From Candidatus Saccharibacteria bacterium RIFCSPHIGHO2_12_FULL_47_16b (GTDB taxonomy: Bacteria > Patescibacteriota > Saccharimonadia > Saccharimonadales > UBA10212), in contig MGCU01000019.1 of assembly GCA_001790525.1 (NCBI GenBank), forward strand, positions 1 through 58,238: DNA of 58,238 nt. Direction: 5' to 3'. The notes beneath the pieces are model-generated. The model had not been told where the DNA came from. It did no database searches and saw nothing but the letters and a program-made list of their open reading frames with translations. A program made the position numbers and the translations under genes. This document shows positions 1 through 9,761 of this stretch, piece after piece. The first letter of the stretch is position 1. Every line of letters starts with the position of its first letter.

Positions 1-53
1 ACCCCTTTTGGTGCTCTGGGACAGCCAGCGCAAAACCGCACAACTTCAGTCAT
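1..53 (-). CDS. Start of a partial, unidentified CDS cut by the window edge
   Basis: An ATG at 53 on the minus strand opens a frame that stays open to the window edge (MTEVVRFCAGCPRAPKG). A CATAAT box lies 7 nt upstream, which is the leaderless spacing seen at many other first genes in this window. The Cys-x2-Cys could be part of a metal site. Only 17 codons are visible, so no function can be given, and the call rests on the promoter spacing. Confidence 0.35.
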   Translation of the reverse strand, partial: MTEVVRFCAGCPRAPKG

Positions 54-90
54 TGTTTTTATTATGATAGATTAACTTCATTTCTACGAA

Positions 91-2127
91 TTAGTTTAAG
101 TTGGTAATGGCTCGGAGTTGTTTGACTCTATAAGCCAGATGCTTGTATTTTTTGATGTCTTCGCCGGCTTCGATGAATTTTTGAGCGGCATTGCGGGCGG
201 CGGCAATCAGTTTGGTATCTGATAAATTAGCTACTCTCAAATCTAGGGCGCCATGTTGAAGGGTGCCATAAATGGCCCCCGGGCCGCGCTGCCTAAGATC
301 GATCTCGGCCAGTTTGAAACCGTCAGTGAGTGTTTCGAGTGCCCTCAAGCGCTGAGATGGTGCTCGGGAATCTGACAACATTATAAAGCAGTAGCTTTGA
401 TGGGCACTCCGGCCGACACGGCCGCGCAGCTGATGAAGCTGAGCCAGACCAAAGCGCTCGGCTCCCTCGATTAACATAATAGTGGCGTTGGGCACATCGA
501 CACCAACTTCTATAACTGTGGTGCTGACTAAAATGTCGTACTTCTTTTTGATAAAGTCTTGCATGACTTTTTCTTTATCGGCCGCCTTCATTCGGCCATG
601 CAGCAGCGCTACACTCCGATGTTTGAAATCATGGTTGGACAGTTTCTCGAAAACCGCCTCAGCCGATAGTCCTTTCTTGAAATCTGCTTCTTTGATAAGT
701 GGGCAGACAACGAACATCTGTCGGCCAGACTCAAGCAGCTTATCGAGCCGCTCATACAAACCGGCGCGTGAATTAGGCGAGCAAAGCTTGGTTTTGACGA
801 CTAACCGGCCGGGCGGTAATTCGTCGAGAATTGAAATATCCAGTTCGCCGTACAGTGTCAGCGCTAGACTCCGAGGAATCGGTGTGGCACTCAGGTGCAG
901 TACATGGGGCATATGGCCGGCCTTGGCCTGCAGTTTTTTACGCTGCTCGACACCGAATCGATGCTGCTCATCGACAATGATCAAACCCAGTTTATGCATG
1001 TCTAATTTTTCGGCGATCAAAGCGTGGGTGCCGATCATAAATTTGACTTCGCCGGCACGAATTTTAGCTTGAACTTGGTCTTTAGCCTTTGGCTTTAGTG
1101 AACCGATCAACAGTGCCACATGATGGCCGTAGCCAACACTGGCCAGCAAGTTGTATAAAGTCTCGGCGTGCTGGCGGGCTAGAATTTCGGTCGGCGCCAT
1201 CAGCGCCACCTGGAATTGCTCCTCCATGGCCATTAGAGCGGCCATAGCGGCAACCACCGTTTTGCCAGAGCCAACATCCCCTTCTAGCAAACGGTTCATC
1301 GGCTGGGTTTTAACCATATCCTGATAAATCCGCCAAGTAGCTTTACGCTGGGCGTCGGTTAGCTTAAATGGCAGTTTAGCGACAAAACTTTTAGCTAAAC
1401 TTTCCTTAAACGGGATAGCCAGCGATTTTTCTTTATAAAGTTCATATTTGTTAAGTAGGGCCGCTAGCGTTAGCTCGAAGATTTCCTCAAAGGCTAGGCG
1501 GCGGCGGGCCTTATCCAAAACCGGTGACGAAGATGGAAAGTGAACTTCTAGTACAGCTTTATGAAACGGCATCAGTTTATGTTCGACCAGAAGCCAGCCT
1601 GGCAAATGTTCGGGCAATTGTTTAGTTTGGCTCAAAACCTCGCGAATTAGTTTGCGAGTAGTGAATGACTTTAGGCCCTTGGCCTCATGATAGATTGGAA
1701 TAATCCGGGCGGTATTAATTGGGAAGTTACTAACTTGCTCAACTGATGGATTATTAATGGTAAATCGGCCGCGGTGCAGCCCGTAATCACCAGCAATAAA
1801 ATAGGCTTGATCGGCTTTTATAGCAGCAGCCCGGTATGGTTGATTGAACCAAACTAGCCGAACGCTGGCTGAACTATCAGTAGCGATGGCTTCGGTAATA
1901 TGAAGTCCGCGCCGAACGTAGCGGCCTTTAGCTTGGCTGATCTTGGCCTCGATAGTAACTTGGCCGGGCTTGAGCTTGGCAATCGGCAAAACTTGTGAAT
2001 AATCATCATAGCGCCGCGGAAAGTTATTAATAAGATCGGCCGATGTTCTAATACCAAGGCTATCGAGCATTTTGGCAGTCTCGACGCCAACTCCCTTTAA
2101 CTCGGAAATAGATGTTGATAGATCCAC
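91..2127 (-). CDS. recG: ATP-dependent DNA helicase RecG
   Basis: RecG remodels stalled replication forks and branch-migrates Holliday junctions. The 678-residue protein has the expected order: an N-terminal wedge/OB domain (about 1-230), Walker A GDVGSGKT near residue 288, the DEQH box near 384 in VDEQHRFG, and a second helicase domain with the Q-rich LHQLRGRVGRS motif. Its length is close to the family norm. The start codon is GTG, with AT-rich -10-like sequence (TAGACT) immediately upstream and no Shine-Dalgarno site. It stands alone between the window-edge gene and an orphan gene on the same strand. Identity is secure. Confidence 0.97.
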   Translation of the reverse strand: MDLSTSISELKGVGVETAKMLDSLGIRTSADLINNFPRRYDDYSQVLPIAKLKPGQVTIEAKISQAKGRYVRRGLHITEAIATDSSASVRLVWFNQPYRAAAIKADQAYFIAGDYGLHRGRFTINNPSVEQVSNFPINTARIIPIYHEAKGLKSFTTRKLIREVLSQTKQLPEHLPGWLLVEHKLMPFHKAVLEVHFPSSSPVLDKARRRLAFEEIFELTLAALLNKYELYKEKSLAIPFKESLAKSFVAKLPFKLTDAQRKATWRIYQDMVKTQPMNRLLEGDVGSGKTVVAAMAALMAMEEQFQVALMAPTEILARQHAETLYNLLASVGYGHHVALLIGSLKPKAKDQVQAKIRAGEVKFMIGTHALIAEKLDMHKLGLIIVDEQHRFGVEQRKKLQAKAGHMPHVLHLSATPIPRSLALTLYGELDISILDELPPGRLVVKTKLCSPNSRAGLYERLDKLLESGRQMFVVCPLIKEADFKKGLSAEAVFEKLSNHDFKHRSVALLHGRMKAADKEKVMQDFIKKKYDILVSTTVIEVGVDVPNATIMLIEGAERFGLAQLHQLRGRVGRSAHQSYCFIMLSDSRAPSQRLRALETLTDGFKLAEIDLRQRGPGAIYGTLQHGALDLRVANLSDTKLIAAARNAAQKFIEAGEDIKKYKHLAYRVKQLRAITNLN

Positions 2128-2158
2128 TTATTCTAGTCTATCAACTATGTAGTTTATA

Positions 2159-2602
2159 TTACGCTGCTAGTTTTATTGGGTCTCGAGTATCACGATTTAT
2201 CCATTCACAGGTAGGCTTCCAGAAAACTGCATTCCGTTTAGGGTCGTAGGTCTCGCCCCGGCCATCAACATAAGTTCCCTCTTCCTGCCAATTCTTGAAG
2301 ACAGGGGCTATATTCCAAAACCTAGAAATAAGGTCGGCTGCCCGCATGACAGTTTCGAAGCTGTAACGGAGTGGCTGGTCAGTTTCAGGTTCAAAGCTCC
2401 ATGGGTCTATACCTTGCGCCTTTTGTAGCCCTGTCAAAAACGTTTCTTCAAACACTTTCCGATGACTTGTCTGCGAAGACGCTGACCATACCCATGAGTT
2501 TGCGCACTCGACTGCCTTAACTATATCTTCACTTCCCGCTAAACCAAGGATGTACTTACTATACTCTGGCGCGTTCATTATATGAGGAGCAGTTTCACTC
2601 AT
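2159..2602 (-). CDS. Hypothetical protein, 147 aa
   Basis: I do not recognise this family. The protein is soluble, with no signal peptide or membrane segment, rich in Trp and acidic residues, and has no catalytic motif I can name. The start is well supported: AGGAGG lies just upstream of the ATG, and a TATAAT box (2625-2630, minus strand) lies further up with a weak TTTACC -35 at 16 nt spacing. It has its own promoter between tyrS and recG and could be an accessory insertion, since both neighbours are core genes. Confidence 0.75.
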   Translation of the reverse strand: MSETAPHIMNAPEYSKYILGLAGSEDIVKAVECANSWVWSASSQTSHRKVFEETFLTGLQKAQGIDPWSFEPETDQPLRYSFETVMRAADLISRFWNIAPVFKNWQEEGTYVDGRGETYDPKRNAVFWKPTCEWINRDTRDPIKLAA

Positions 2603-2624
2603 ATGACCTCCTAATTACACCTGG

Positions 2625-2653
2625 ATTATATACCTATGTTACAGACGGTAAAA
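2625..2653 (-). promoter_or_regulatory. Promoter of the 147-aa gene
   Basis: On the minus strand, TTTACC and TATAAT are separated by 16 nt. They are followed by a short leader with AGGAGG before the ATG at 2602. This is one of the few single genes here with a conventional leader. Confidence 0.5.
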
Positions 2654-2657
2654 TTGG

Positions 2658-3905
2658 TTAAGGTAATTCAATAAGAGCCGAATCTTTATAAGCCTTGCCG
2701 CGGCGGATTAGTGCCTTACCGCCAACAAAATCAGCCGCCGCTAACAGTTCTCGATCAACCGCTTGGCCGTTTACGTAGATGGCGCCACTAGCTAGCAGAC
2801 GGCGGGCTTCAGTTTTAGAAACCGCCAGTCCAGTCTTAACAAGAATGTCAATTAATGACATGCCGGCCTTGACTTTGAGATTGGGTATTTCTTGTCTGAT
2901 TTGGCCGATTTCGGCCGGGCTTGCTTTATCAAGAGATACTTGACTTGTTAAGTATTTTGTAACCTGCTGCGATAGATCTCCCCCACCGCTGCCATGAACC
3001 AGCTCGGTCACAGCTTTAGCTAATCTGGTTTGGGCCAATCGTTTAGAAGTATCTTTGGTATGGTCGGTCATCACCTGCCCTATCTCGTCCTTAGATAGAA
3101 AGGTAAAGATTTTTAAATAATCCTCAACATCCCTGTCATCGGTGTTTATCCAAAACTGATAAAACTGGGTTGGCGAAGTTTTGGCTGGATCAAGCCAAAC
3201 TGCCCCGGCCTCACTTTTGCCAAATTTAATTCCGGTTTGTTTACTGACAACCAGCGGCATCGATAAAGCCTGAACCTCCTGGCCTTCCTTTTTACGCACC
3301 AAACTGACACCGGAAAGCATGTTAGCCCACTGATCCGAGCCGCCAACTTGCAAAACCACGTCGTGGTTTTTAAATAAGTGCCAATAATCATAGCCTTGAA
3401 CCAGCGAGTAGCTAAACTCGGCATATGAGATGCCCGAACCATGTTCACCCATCCGTTCGGTCACGAATTCCCGGCCCATCAACTCGGTCATTGAAAAATG
3501 CTTGCCGACGTCTCGTAAGAAATCAAGGTATTTTAGATCAGCTAGCCAATCATGGTTGTCTACCATGGTGTAATTTTCGCCGGCGAAGAGCTGGGTCACC
3601 TGCTTACGAACAGCCGAGATGTTTTGTTTGATCTCTTCACGATTTTTCAATTGCCGTTCCTCGGTCTTACCGCCGGGGTCCCCGACTAGTGACGTACCGC
3701 CGCCCATAACGATGACGGCCTGCCAGCCAGCGTCAATTAATCGCCTATCCATCAATAGTGCGGCTAGGTTGCCAATAGTTAAGCTGTCGGTTGAGGCATC
3801 ATAGCCGTGGTAAAAGGTTTGTGGTTTATCCAGCCACTCGGTTTTACTAAAAGTTTTGTTCTTAATCAGGCCACGGTAGGTTAAATCATCACTTAACTTC
3901 ATCAT
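2658..3905 (-). CDS. tyrS: Tyrosyl-tRNA synthetase
   Basis: The enzyme charges tRNA-Tyr with tyrosine in the cytoplasm. The 415-residue class I synthetase shows the HIGH-region equivalent near residue 46 (SLTIGNLAAL), the tyrosine pocket QGYDYWHLF, GGSDQWANM, and the KMSKS-equivalent KFGKS near 230. A C-terminal S4 RNA-binding domain follows (about 350-410, EARRLLASGAIYVNG). AAGGTG precedes the tandem ATGATG start. It is divergent from the penicillin-binding protein gene, and the 71-bp gap holds both promoters. Confidence 0.97.
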   Translation of the reverse strand: MMKLSDDLTYRGLIKNKTFSKTEWLDKPQTFYHGYDASTDSLTIGNLAALLMDRRLIDAGWQAVIVMGGGTSLVGDPGGKTEERQLKNREEIKQNISAVRKQVTQLFAGENYTMVDNHDWLADLKYLDFLRDVGKHFSMTELMGREFVTERMGEHGSGISYAEFSYSLVQGYDYWHLFKNHDVVLQVGGSDQWANMLSGVSLVRKKEGQEVQALSMPLVVSKQTGIKFGKSEAGAVWLDPAKTSPTQFYQFWINTDDRDVEDYLKIFTFLSKDEIGQVMTDHTKDTSKRLAQTRLAKAVTELVHGSGGGDLSQQVTKYLTSQVSLDKASPAEIGQIRQEIPNLKVKAGMSLIDILVKTGLAVSKTEARRLLASGAIYVNGQAVDRELLAAADFVGGKALIRRGKAYKDSALIELP

Positions 3906-3933
3906 ATCATTTTCACCTTAACTCTTGTAAGTA

Positions 3934-3964
3934 TAGTATACCGACATAGCGGTTTTGTTATAAT
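3934..3964. promoter_or_regulatory. Divergent promoter region of tyrS and the PBP gene
   Basis: On the plus strand TATAAT at 3959-3964 lies 12 nt before the PBP ATG. On the minus strand a TATACT-like box (around 3934-3940) serves tyrS. No strong -35 box is visible for either. Confidence 0.45.
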
Positions 3965-3976
3965 TATTGTCACTAT

Positions 3977-6973
3977 ATGATAAATCCGCTTAGGAGAGCT
4001 AAGTTAAAGCGAGCGAGGCGCAGAAGTAGAAACATAATCAAAACCCGCAGCGGCCGAGTACTTAAAGTCCATCGAACACTCGGCGAGAGGTGGCTAAACA
4101 GACGCGACTTAAAATCCCGCCGCAAAATTGAACGGATGAGAGGTTTACCAAAGTCGCGCTTCAAGCGCTTTATTTGGCGGCTTCATCCCAAGCGACTAGC
4201 GGCATATTGGTTTAGCCGCGACGGCGCCATTATGGCCCTGAAAATTGTCGGCGTAACGATTGTCGTAATGTTTGTGCTGACCATGGCGGTGTTTGCCTAT
4301 TTTCGTAAAGATTTACCCAACATTAAAGATATATCCGGCAGCGCTCTGGGTGGCAGTATTAGTTACTATGACCGCACCGGTAAGACCTTGTTATGGGAAG
4401 ATTACGATGCCGTTAAACGGGTGCCGGTTGAGGGCAGCGAAATCTCGCAGTACATCAAGGACGCCACAGTTGCTATCGAGGACCGCGACTTTTATAAACA
4501 CCGTGGCTTTGACTTAAAAGGCATTGTTAGAGCGGCCTTTAACGACATTTTCAGCCGCGGCGCCAAGCAAGGCGGCTCAACCATAACTCAACAGTTGGTT
4601 AAGCTAGACCGAGGTTGGAGCGAACAACGAACTGTCACCAATAAAATTAAAGAAATTATCCTGGCCGTTGAACTAGAACGTACTTATACCAAAGACGATA
4701 TTTTAACTGGATATCTCAATGCCGCCCCGTATGGCAGCGTTGACTATGGCGTTCAGGCGGCCGCCGGTGATTATTTTCATAAGTCGGCCAAAGATTTAAC
4801 CTTGCCGGAGTCGGCCATGCTGGCGGCCATTCCTAAATCACCGTCGATTTATTCGCCATACAATAAAGAATTCTTTGACCGCGAGGCCTTTATTAGCCGC
4901 TATAGCTACGTGCTTGATTCGATGGTTGAAATCGGCAAACTCAAGAAAGAGCAAGCCGAAGAAGCCAAGAAATTTGATATTTTAGCTACTGTTCAGCCGC
5001 AGCAAACTAAATACGCTGGCATTAAAAACCCCTACTTTGTTTTGGCGGCCAAGAATGAACTAACTGCCCGGTTTGCACCTAGCGGTTCCTCAACTAAAGC
5101 TAGGATTGGCGGCTGGAAAGTTATCACCACGCTTGATCTAGGTTTGCAGGCCGAGGCCGAAAATCAAGTTAATAAGGGTTTGGCACAGGTCAGACGTCAA
5201 GGCGGAGATGTGGCCGCTTTTGTGGCCGAAGACGTGCAAACTGGTCAAATGGTGGCACTAGTTGGTGGCACCGATTTTGCCAACCCTGAATATGGCCAAA
5301 TTAACTATGCCCAGACGCCGATTCCACCCGGCTCCAGCTTTAAGCCATATGATTATACGGCCCTAATCGAAAATGGTAATGCCGGTGCCGGCTCGGTTTT
5401 ATACGACATCGTTGGGCCACTGCCCGGTTATCCATGTACTAACAAAGCCCATCCCCGCTCTGGCGGAAATTGTCTGCAAAATTACGATTTTCGCTCGCCT
5501 GGCCCAGAAACTTTGCGCTACGCCCTTGCCGGCTCGCGCAATATCCCAGCAGTCAAAGCCATGCTAATTACCGGCGTCGATAAAACCATTGCTACGGCTG
5601 AAGCCATGGGGCTGCGCAGCGGCTACAAATGTTACGCCGATACGGCTTTGACTAAGACTACCCAGTGTTATGGCGCGTCGGCAATCGGCGACGGCGCCTT
5701 CCTGCACTTAGATGAGCACGTTAACGGCTTTGCGACACTTTCGCGTCTAGGCGTTTACCTTAAGCAAACTTATATCTTGGAAGTCAAAGATTCGGCCGAT
5801 AAAAGCTTGTATAAGTGGCAGCAGCCAACTAAAGAACCAGACCGCAAGCAGGTTATTCGGCCGGAAACAGCTTATATTGTCACCGATATGGTATCTGATC
5901 CGAACGCCAGTTATCTGTCTGGCGGCCGTCCTAAACCACAGCGTTACAACGGCTGGAATTTCGGTATCAAAACCGGCACCACTAACGACGCTAAAGATGG
6001 ACTGATGATGGGCTTCTCCACCAAATACGCGGCCGGTGTTTGGGTCGGCTATCACACTCGACAAAAAGCCATGAGCGGCTTTATGGAAAATATGACCCAG
6101 CCAATTTTGACTGGCTGGATGAATGCCGTTCACAAGAACATTAAACCAGTCAATTGGAGCCAACCGCCGGGTATCCAAAAGCTGCCAGCCTTTGTGGTAA
6201 CCACTCATGTTGGCGTTGGCTCGGTTGAACCAAGCCCCAGTACTGATATTTTCCCCTCTTGGTATAAAGGACGAGATGCCAGTTCTGGCGGTACAGCAAT
6301 AATTGATAAGGTATCTAACAAAAAAGCTACTAGCTGTACACCACCGCTAGCTAAGCAAAATACTTCTGGTAATACCAATGCCGAGAAATTCTCGGTTGAC
6401 ACTTTTTATGGCTCATTGGCAGCCGCCTCGGGGAATGCCAGCCAACAAGACGATGTCCATTCCTGCTCCGATGTTTTACCAGCCATAACTCTGACAATAA
6501 GCGGTAATACGCTGACCGCGGCAGCCACCGCTGGCACCCACCCGTTCGCTGACGCCAAATACCCACAATTTCCTGGCACTATAAATTTCATTGTCGATGG
6601 TAATGTAGTCAAGTCCTACAACGATTTAAGCGATTCGCCAGCCACCCGTTCATATGACTGGACCGGTTCCGGTGGTGTACATTCGGCAACTGTTCAAGTA
6701 ATCGATAGTGTGCTTTATGAAGCTTCGGATAGCGGTACGCTTAATGCCAGCCAAGGCCTGACCTTTGACTCGGCCAAAGCCGACGGTGGCCAAACCAAGT
6801 TTAAATGGTCCGGCGGCGCGGCGCCTTATACAGTAACTAGAACCGACACTAGCACAGTTTTATGTTCATCAAATGGCAATGACTGCGAAGTTTCAGTCGC
6901 GGCGGCGCCGGATGGTACGCCAGTTAGAGTGACAGATGGCAATGGCAGCTCGGCCGATACTACCGTCAGCTAA
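3977..6973 (+). CDS. Class A penicillin-binding protein (glycosyltransferase 51 / transpeptidase)
   Basis: A bifunctional peptidoglycan synthase of the PBP1A type, 998 residues. A very basic cytoplasmic tail (about 1-80) precedes one membrane segment (87-108). The GT51 domain has the catalytic EDRDFYKHRG near 167 and GGSTITQQLVK. The transpeptidase domain has the active serine in SSFK near 453, SRN near 520 and KTGTT near 664. After about residue 740 there is a Ser/Thr/Gly-rich tail with cysteines and Ig-like strands, probably extracytoplasmic. Its stop codon overlaps the convergent radA stop by 4 nt. Family assignment is secure; the tail's role is unknown. Confidence 0.95.
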   Translation: MINPLRRAKLKRARRRSRNIIKTRSGRVLKVHRTLGERWLNRRDLKSRRKIERMRGLPKSRFKRFIWRLHPKRLAAYWFSRDGAIMALKIVGVTIVVMFVLTMAVFAYFRKDLPNIKDISGSALGGSISYYDRTGKTLLWEDYDAVKRVPVEGSEISQYIKDATVAIEDRDFYKHRGFDLKGIVRAAFNDIFSRGAKQGGSTITQQLVKLDRGWSEQRTVTNKIKEIILAVELERTYTKDDILTGYLNAAPYGSVDYGVQAAAGDYFHKSAKDLTLPESAMLAAIPKSPSIYSPYNKEFFDREAFISRYSYVLDSMVEIGKLKKEQAEEAKKFDILATVQPQQTKYAGIKNPYFVLAAKNELTARFAPSGSSTKARIGGWKVITTLDLGLQAEAENQVNKGLAQVRRQGGDVAAFVAEDVQTGQMVALVGGTDFANPEYGQINYAQTPIPPGSSFKPYDYTALIENGNAGAGSVLYDIVGPLPGYPCTNKAHPRSGGNCLQNYDFRSPGPETLRYALAGSRNIPAVKAMLITGVDKTIATAEAMGLRSGYKCYADTALTKTTQCYGASAIGDGAFLHLDEHVNGFATLSRLGVYLKQTYILEVKDSADKSLYKWQQPTKEPDRKQVIRPETAYIVTDMVSDPNASYLSGGRPKPQRYNGWNFGIKTGTTNDAKDGLMMGFSTKYAAGVWVGYHTRQKAMSGFMENMTQPILTGWMNAVHKNIKPVNWSQPPGIQKLPAFVVTTHVGVGSVEPSPSTDIFPSWYKGRDASSGGTAIIDKVSNKKATSCTPPLAKQNTSGNTNAEKFSVDTFYGSLAAASGNASQQDDVHSCSDVLPAITLTISGNTLTAAATAGTHPFADAKYPQFPGTINFIVDGNVVKSYNDLSDSPATRSYDWTGSGGVHSATVQVIDSVLYEASDSGTLNASQGLTFDSAKADGGQTKFKWSGGAAPYTVTRTDTSTVLCSSNGNDCEVSVAAAPDGTPVRVTDGNGSSADTTVS

Positions 6974-8316
6974 TCTTTTTCAAGATATGAATTTAGGGCG
7001 GAGCGCACGTCTGTAACTGACTGCAGCAGTGGCGGTTTTTTACCGGAAAGCACGCGCGGGCCGATCGCCGCCTTAAAGCCCAGTTTTTTAGCTTCGGCAA
7101 TTCGTTTTTCAAGATAGCTAACGTGGCGGACTTCGCCGGATAGGCCGACTTCGCCAAAAACCACGGCGTTTTTCTTAAGTTGTAAACCTTTGGCGGCACT
7201 GCCAATCGCCATACAAACCGCCAAATCGGCGGCCGGTTCGCTTAATCGAATGCCGCCTACCACATTGACATAAACGTCTTTGTCGGTCAGTTTGAGTTTG
7301 GTTCGGCGTTCCAGCATCGCAATCAGCAGGTTAACCCGATTAAGATCAATGCCGCTGGCTGTTCGTTTAGGGTAGCCATAGCTGGTTGGGTTGACCAGCG
7401 CCTGAATTTCAACCAGCAACGGCCGGCTGCCTTCCATGGCGGCATGGACGACAGAACCGTCAGTCACCTGCCGCTCGGCTAGTAGAGCGGCCGATGGATT
7501 AGCTACCGGCATCAGGCCTTTTTCGGCCATCTCTAAAATGGCCGTCTCGGTGGTAGCCCCGTATCGGTTTTTAGTAGCCCGCAATAGTTTAAAGCCACCA
7601 TAAGTTTCGCCTTCCAGCTGCAGTACGGTATCAACCATGTGTTCCAGCACTTTTGGGCCGGCAATCGAGCCTTCTTTGGTAACATGGCCGACCAAAATTA
7701 GGGCCGTATTAGCGGTTTTGGCGGCCGCGCCAATCAGCCGTGTGGCATTTGTTATCTGGCTAACTGTGCCGGCCGAGCTGCTAATTTCGTTGACCGCCAT
7801 GGTCTGAATTGAATCAATTATCACCGCATTAAAATTACCTCGGCTGATGGTGGTAGCTACGTCATTGGCGACTGTCGAGATAGCCAGTTGCAAATTTTTT
7901 GCCGTGACGCCTAGGCGTTCGGCCCGCATAGCCACTTGACGGGCCGACTCTTCACCGCTGACATAAAGAACCTTATTTTTGGCAGCTACATTATGGGCGA
8001 CTTGCAGCAGCAGTGTGCTTTTGCCAACCCCCGGCGGGCCAGCTAACAAGACAACGCTGCCGGCTACCAAACCGCCGCCTAAAACGGCATCTACATCAGC
8101 TATACCGCTGCCAAGTCTCGGCACTTTAGTGGCCGCCGCTTCGGCTACCGAAACAGCTTTGAGCATATCACCGCCGGTTTTGGCTGCCGTTTCGCTAGTT
8201 GATACTTGTTCTTCTAAACTATTCCATTCACCGCAGTTAGAACAGCGGCCAGTCCAAGTAGAAGTGACATTGCCACAAACACTGCAGACGTACCGAACTC
8301 CCAGTTTTTTCATCAT
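6970..8316 (-). CDS. radA: DNA repair protein RadA
   Basis: RadA is a RecA-related, Lon-like ATPase that promotes branch migration during recombination. The 448-residue protein has an N-terminal four-cysteine zinc finger (CSVCG...CSNCG, residues 11-30), Walker A GPPGVGKST near 98, the RadA-specific motif here as KNRYG near 250 (usually KNRFG), and a C-terminal Lon-protease-like domain without a catalytic serine/lysine dyad that I can identify. It ends in a 4-nt convergent overlap with the PBP gene, so no separate terminator fits between them. Confidence 0.96.
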   Translation of the reverse strand: MMKKLGVRYVCSVCGNVTSTWTGRCSNCGEWNSLEEQVSTSETAAKTGGDMLKAVSVAEAAATKVPRLGSGIADVDAVLGGGLVAGSVVLLAGPPGVGKSTLLLQVAHNVAAKNKVLYVSGEESARQVAMRAERLGVTAKNLQLAISTVANDVATTISRGNFNAVIIDSIQTMAVNEISSSAGTVSQITNATRLIGAAAKTANTALILVGHVTKEGSIAGPKVLEHMVDTVLQLEGETYGGFKLLRATKNRYGATTETAILEMAEKGLMPVANPSAALLAERQVTDGSVVHAAMEGSRPLLVEIQALVNPTSYGYPKRTASGIDLNRVNLLIAMLERRTKLKLTDKDVYVNVVGGIRLSEPAADLAVCMAIGSAAKGLQLKKNAVVFGEVGLSGEVRHVSYLEKRIAEAKKLGFKAAIGPRVLSGKKPPLLQSVTDVRSALNSYLEKD

Positions 8317-8340
8317 CTAGATAGTTTAACAAAATTTGTA

Positions 8341-9324
8341 TCAGCGAGGCTGTACAGCTTCAGTACGTGTATCAATCGCCTCGAATAGAACATCCAGTTC
8401 GCCCTTTAAATTATTAAATTCGTTGACAATGCTATTAAATTGATTCTCGACTCTCTTGTATTGCGAAAAGAGGGGTCGATATCTTTCAACCATCGCATTA
8501 AAGGCAGGTACACCAGCATTATATTCAGCTGTTTGACCATTACTCTTTAACGAATCAAGGCGCCGACTTTCTTCATCAATTTGAGCACCAAGTGCATTTA
8601 GTTCTGCGATTCTTGAATTAAGTATTGGTTTTAAATCATTAAGCTGGGCGTTGAGTGCATCGAGCTTATCCCTACGACCGCTAAACTCCCCTTCGTAACG
8701 TGTCGAAAAACCGACCACTGCCTGTCGGTCCTTGAAATAGCGTTGGTAATACGTCTCCAGCGGCTGTGGCAGGCTGGCGATTTCGGTGGCGAAAATAGAA
8801 TGCATTTCGTTAATCAGCTCATCCGGTTCGGTCTGTTTGTATAAATTAATGTTTTTTTTGATCCGTTCATCATTAAGCTGATTTTTGTAATAATCTTCTA
8901 TCTGGGCATTAATGTAGGCTTTGTCTTTGACACTTAGACGATCGTAGGCGGCGTGCAGCATCTCGTGAGCAGCTGTAACTTGAGCAATACCAGATAATCT
9001 TTCATCTTTGACGCTATAAACATATACGCCCTGTTGAATGGGCTGATAACAGCCCAGCACAATGGTCTTTTCGCTGATGGTGCATTGAGCACGAAAGTCT
9101 TCAACTTTATCAATTAGCTGCGGCCGATTGACATAAAAGATGTGTTTGGCCTGATCGGTCATTTGGGTATCGGTCGTCAAACTACTGATAGCTGGCGGTG
9201 GATTATAGCCGCGTAGCCGCCACCAATCTAAAATCGCCTGCCGCTGCCAATAAACAACTAGCGGTATCGCCAATATAGCCGCGACCGCCAATAGTTTAAT
9301 TAATCGCTTGAAATAGCCTGACAT
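8341..9324 (-). CDS. Membrane-anchored HExxH protein, putative metallopeptidase
   Basis: This 327-residue protein has one N-terminal membrane segment (about 8-26) and so is probably displayed outside the membrane. Residues 120-124 read HEMLH, a zinc-peptidase HExxH motif in the context TAAHEMLHAAYD. A downstream ELINEMHSIFATE (about 168-182) could supply the third, glutamate ligand of a gluzincin. C81 and C92 could form a disulfide. The C-terminal third (about 215-320) is predicted coiled coil. I do not recognise a named family, and peptidase activity is inferred only from the motif and its position. Confidence 0.8.
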   Translation of the reverse strand: MSGYFKRLIKLLAVAAILAIPLVVYWQRQAILDWWRLRGYNPPPAISSLTTDTQMTDQAKHIFYVNRPQLIDKVEDFRAQCTISEKTIVLGCYQPIQQGVYVYSVKDERLSGIAQVTAAHEMLHAAYDRLSVKDKAYINAQIEDYYKNQLNDERIKKNINLYKQTEPDELINEMHSIFATEIASLPQPLETYYQRYFKDRQAVVGFSTRYEGEFSGRRDKLDALNAQLNDLKPILNSRIAELNALGAQIDEESRRLDSLKSNGQTAEYNAGVPAFNAMVERYRPLFSQYKRVENQFNSIVNEFNNLKGELDVLFEAIDTRTEAVQPR

Positions 9325-9409
9325 TAAATATCAGTATAGCAATTAGAGATTTTAATTATCGTTAAGAGTCAACCTAACCTAGATTTGATTTGTGTTATTA
9401 TTTCATTAT

Positions 9410-9691
9410 ATGGGATGGCTTGCCGAAGAGTTTGGATCAATCGATTGGATTGTGCCGGCAGGTCGATGGTGGGATTTAGGACCAGACGATCCAGACCGCG
9501 GGCGGATGATTCTTGTCGATACACAAGCCCATGCCGAATACCCATCATTTCCTTTAGGAAGTGATTACCTTCTAACGCCCGAGAGTGAGGCAAGGTTTAA
9601 AGAAGCAGCTGCAGAGATAATTGCCTGGACTGCAATATTACCACCTTTGACCCAAGAAGATTTCCGAAGAGTTTTTGAAGAAGTAGCCTAA
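9410..9691 (+). CDS. Hypothetical protein, about 93 aa
   Basis: I do not recognise this small acidic, Trp-rich protein. The ORF track starts at a GTG at 9392, but I prefer the ATG at 9410 because a TATTAT box lies 8 nt upstream, as at other leaderless starts here. There is no membrane segment or catalytic motif. It sits at the left border of the accessory island, directly before the first GC-rich repeat copy. Confidence 0.6.
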   Translation: MGWLAEEFGSIDWIVPAGRWWDLGPDDPDRGRMILVDTQAHAEYPSFPLGSDYLLTPESEARFKEAAAEIIAWTAILPPLTQEDFRRVFEEVA

Positions 9692-9698
9692 ATAAATC

Positions 9699-9752
9699 TG
9701 GCGGGCTCCGCCAATTCGGCGGACAAAGTCTATTCCCTCCGCCCCTCCCCGC
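9699..9752. repeat. Dispersed GC-rich island repeat, copy R1
   Basis: This copy contains the shared core GGCGGACAAAGTCTATTCCC followed by CTCCGCCCCTCCCCGC. It also has a TCCGCC/GGCGGA hairpin. It lies between a stop codon and the promoter of the ribbon-helix-helix gene. Related copies lie at 10294, 10650, 11324 and 11713. Confidence 0.8.
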
Positions 9753-9761
9753 GTATATTTC

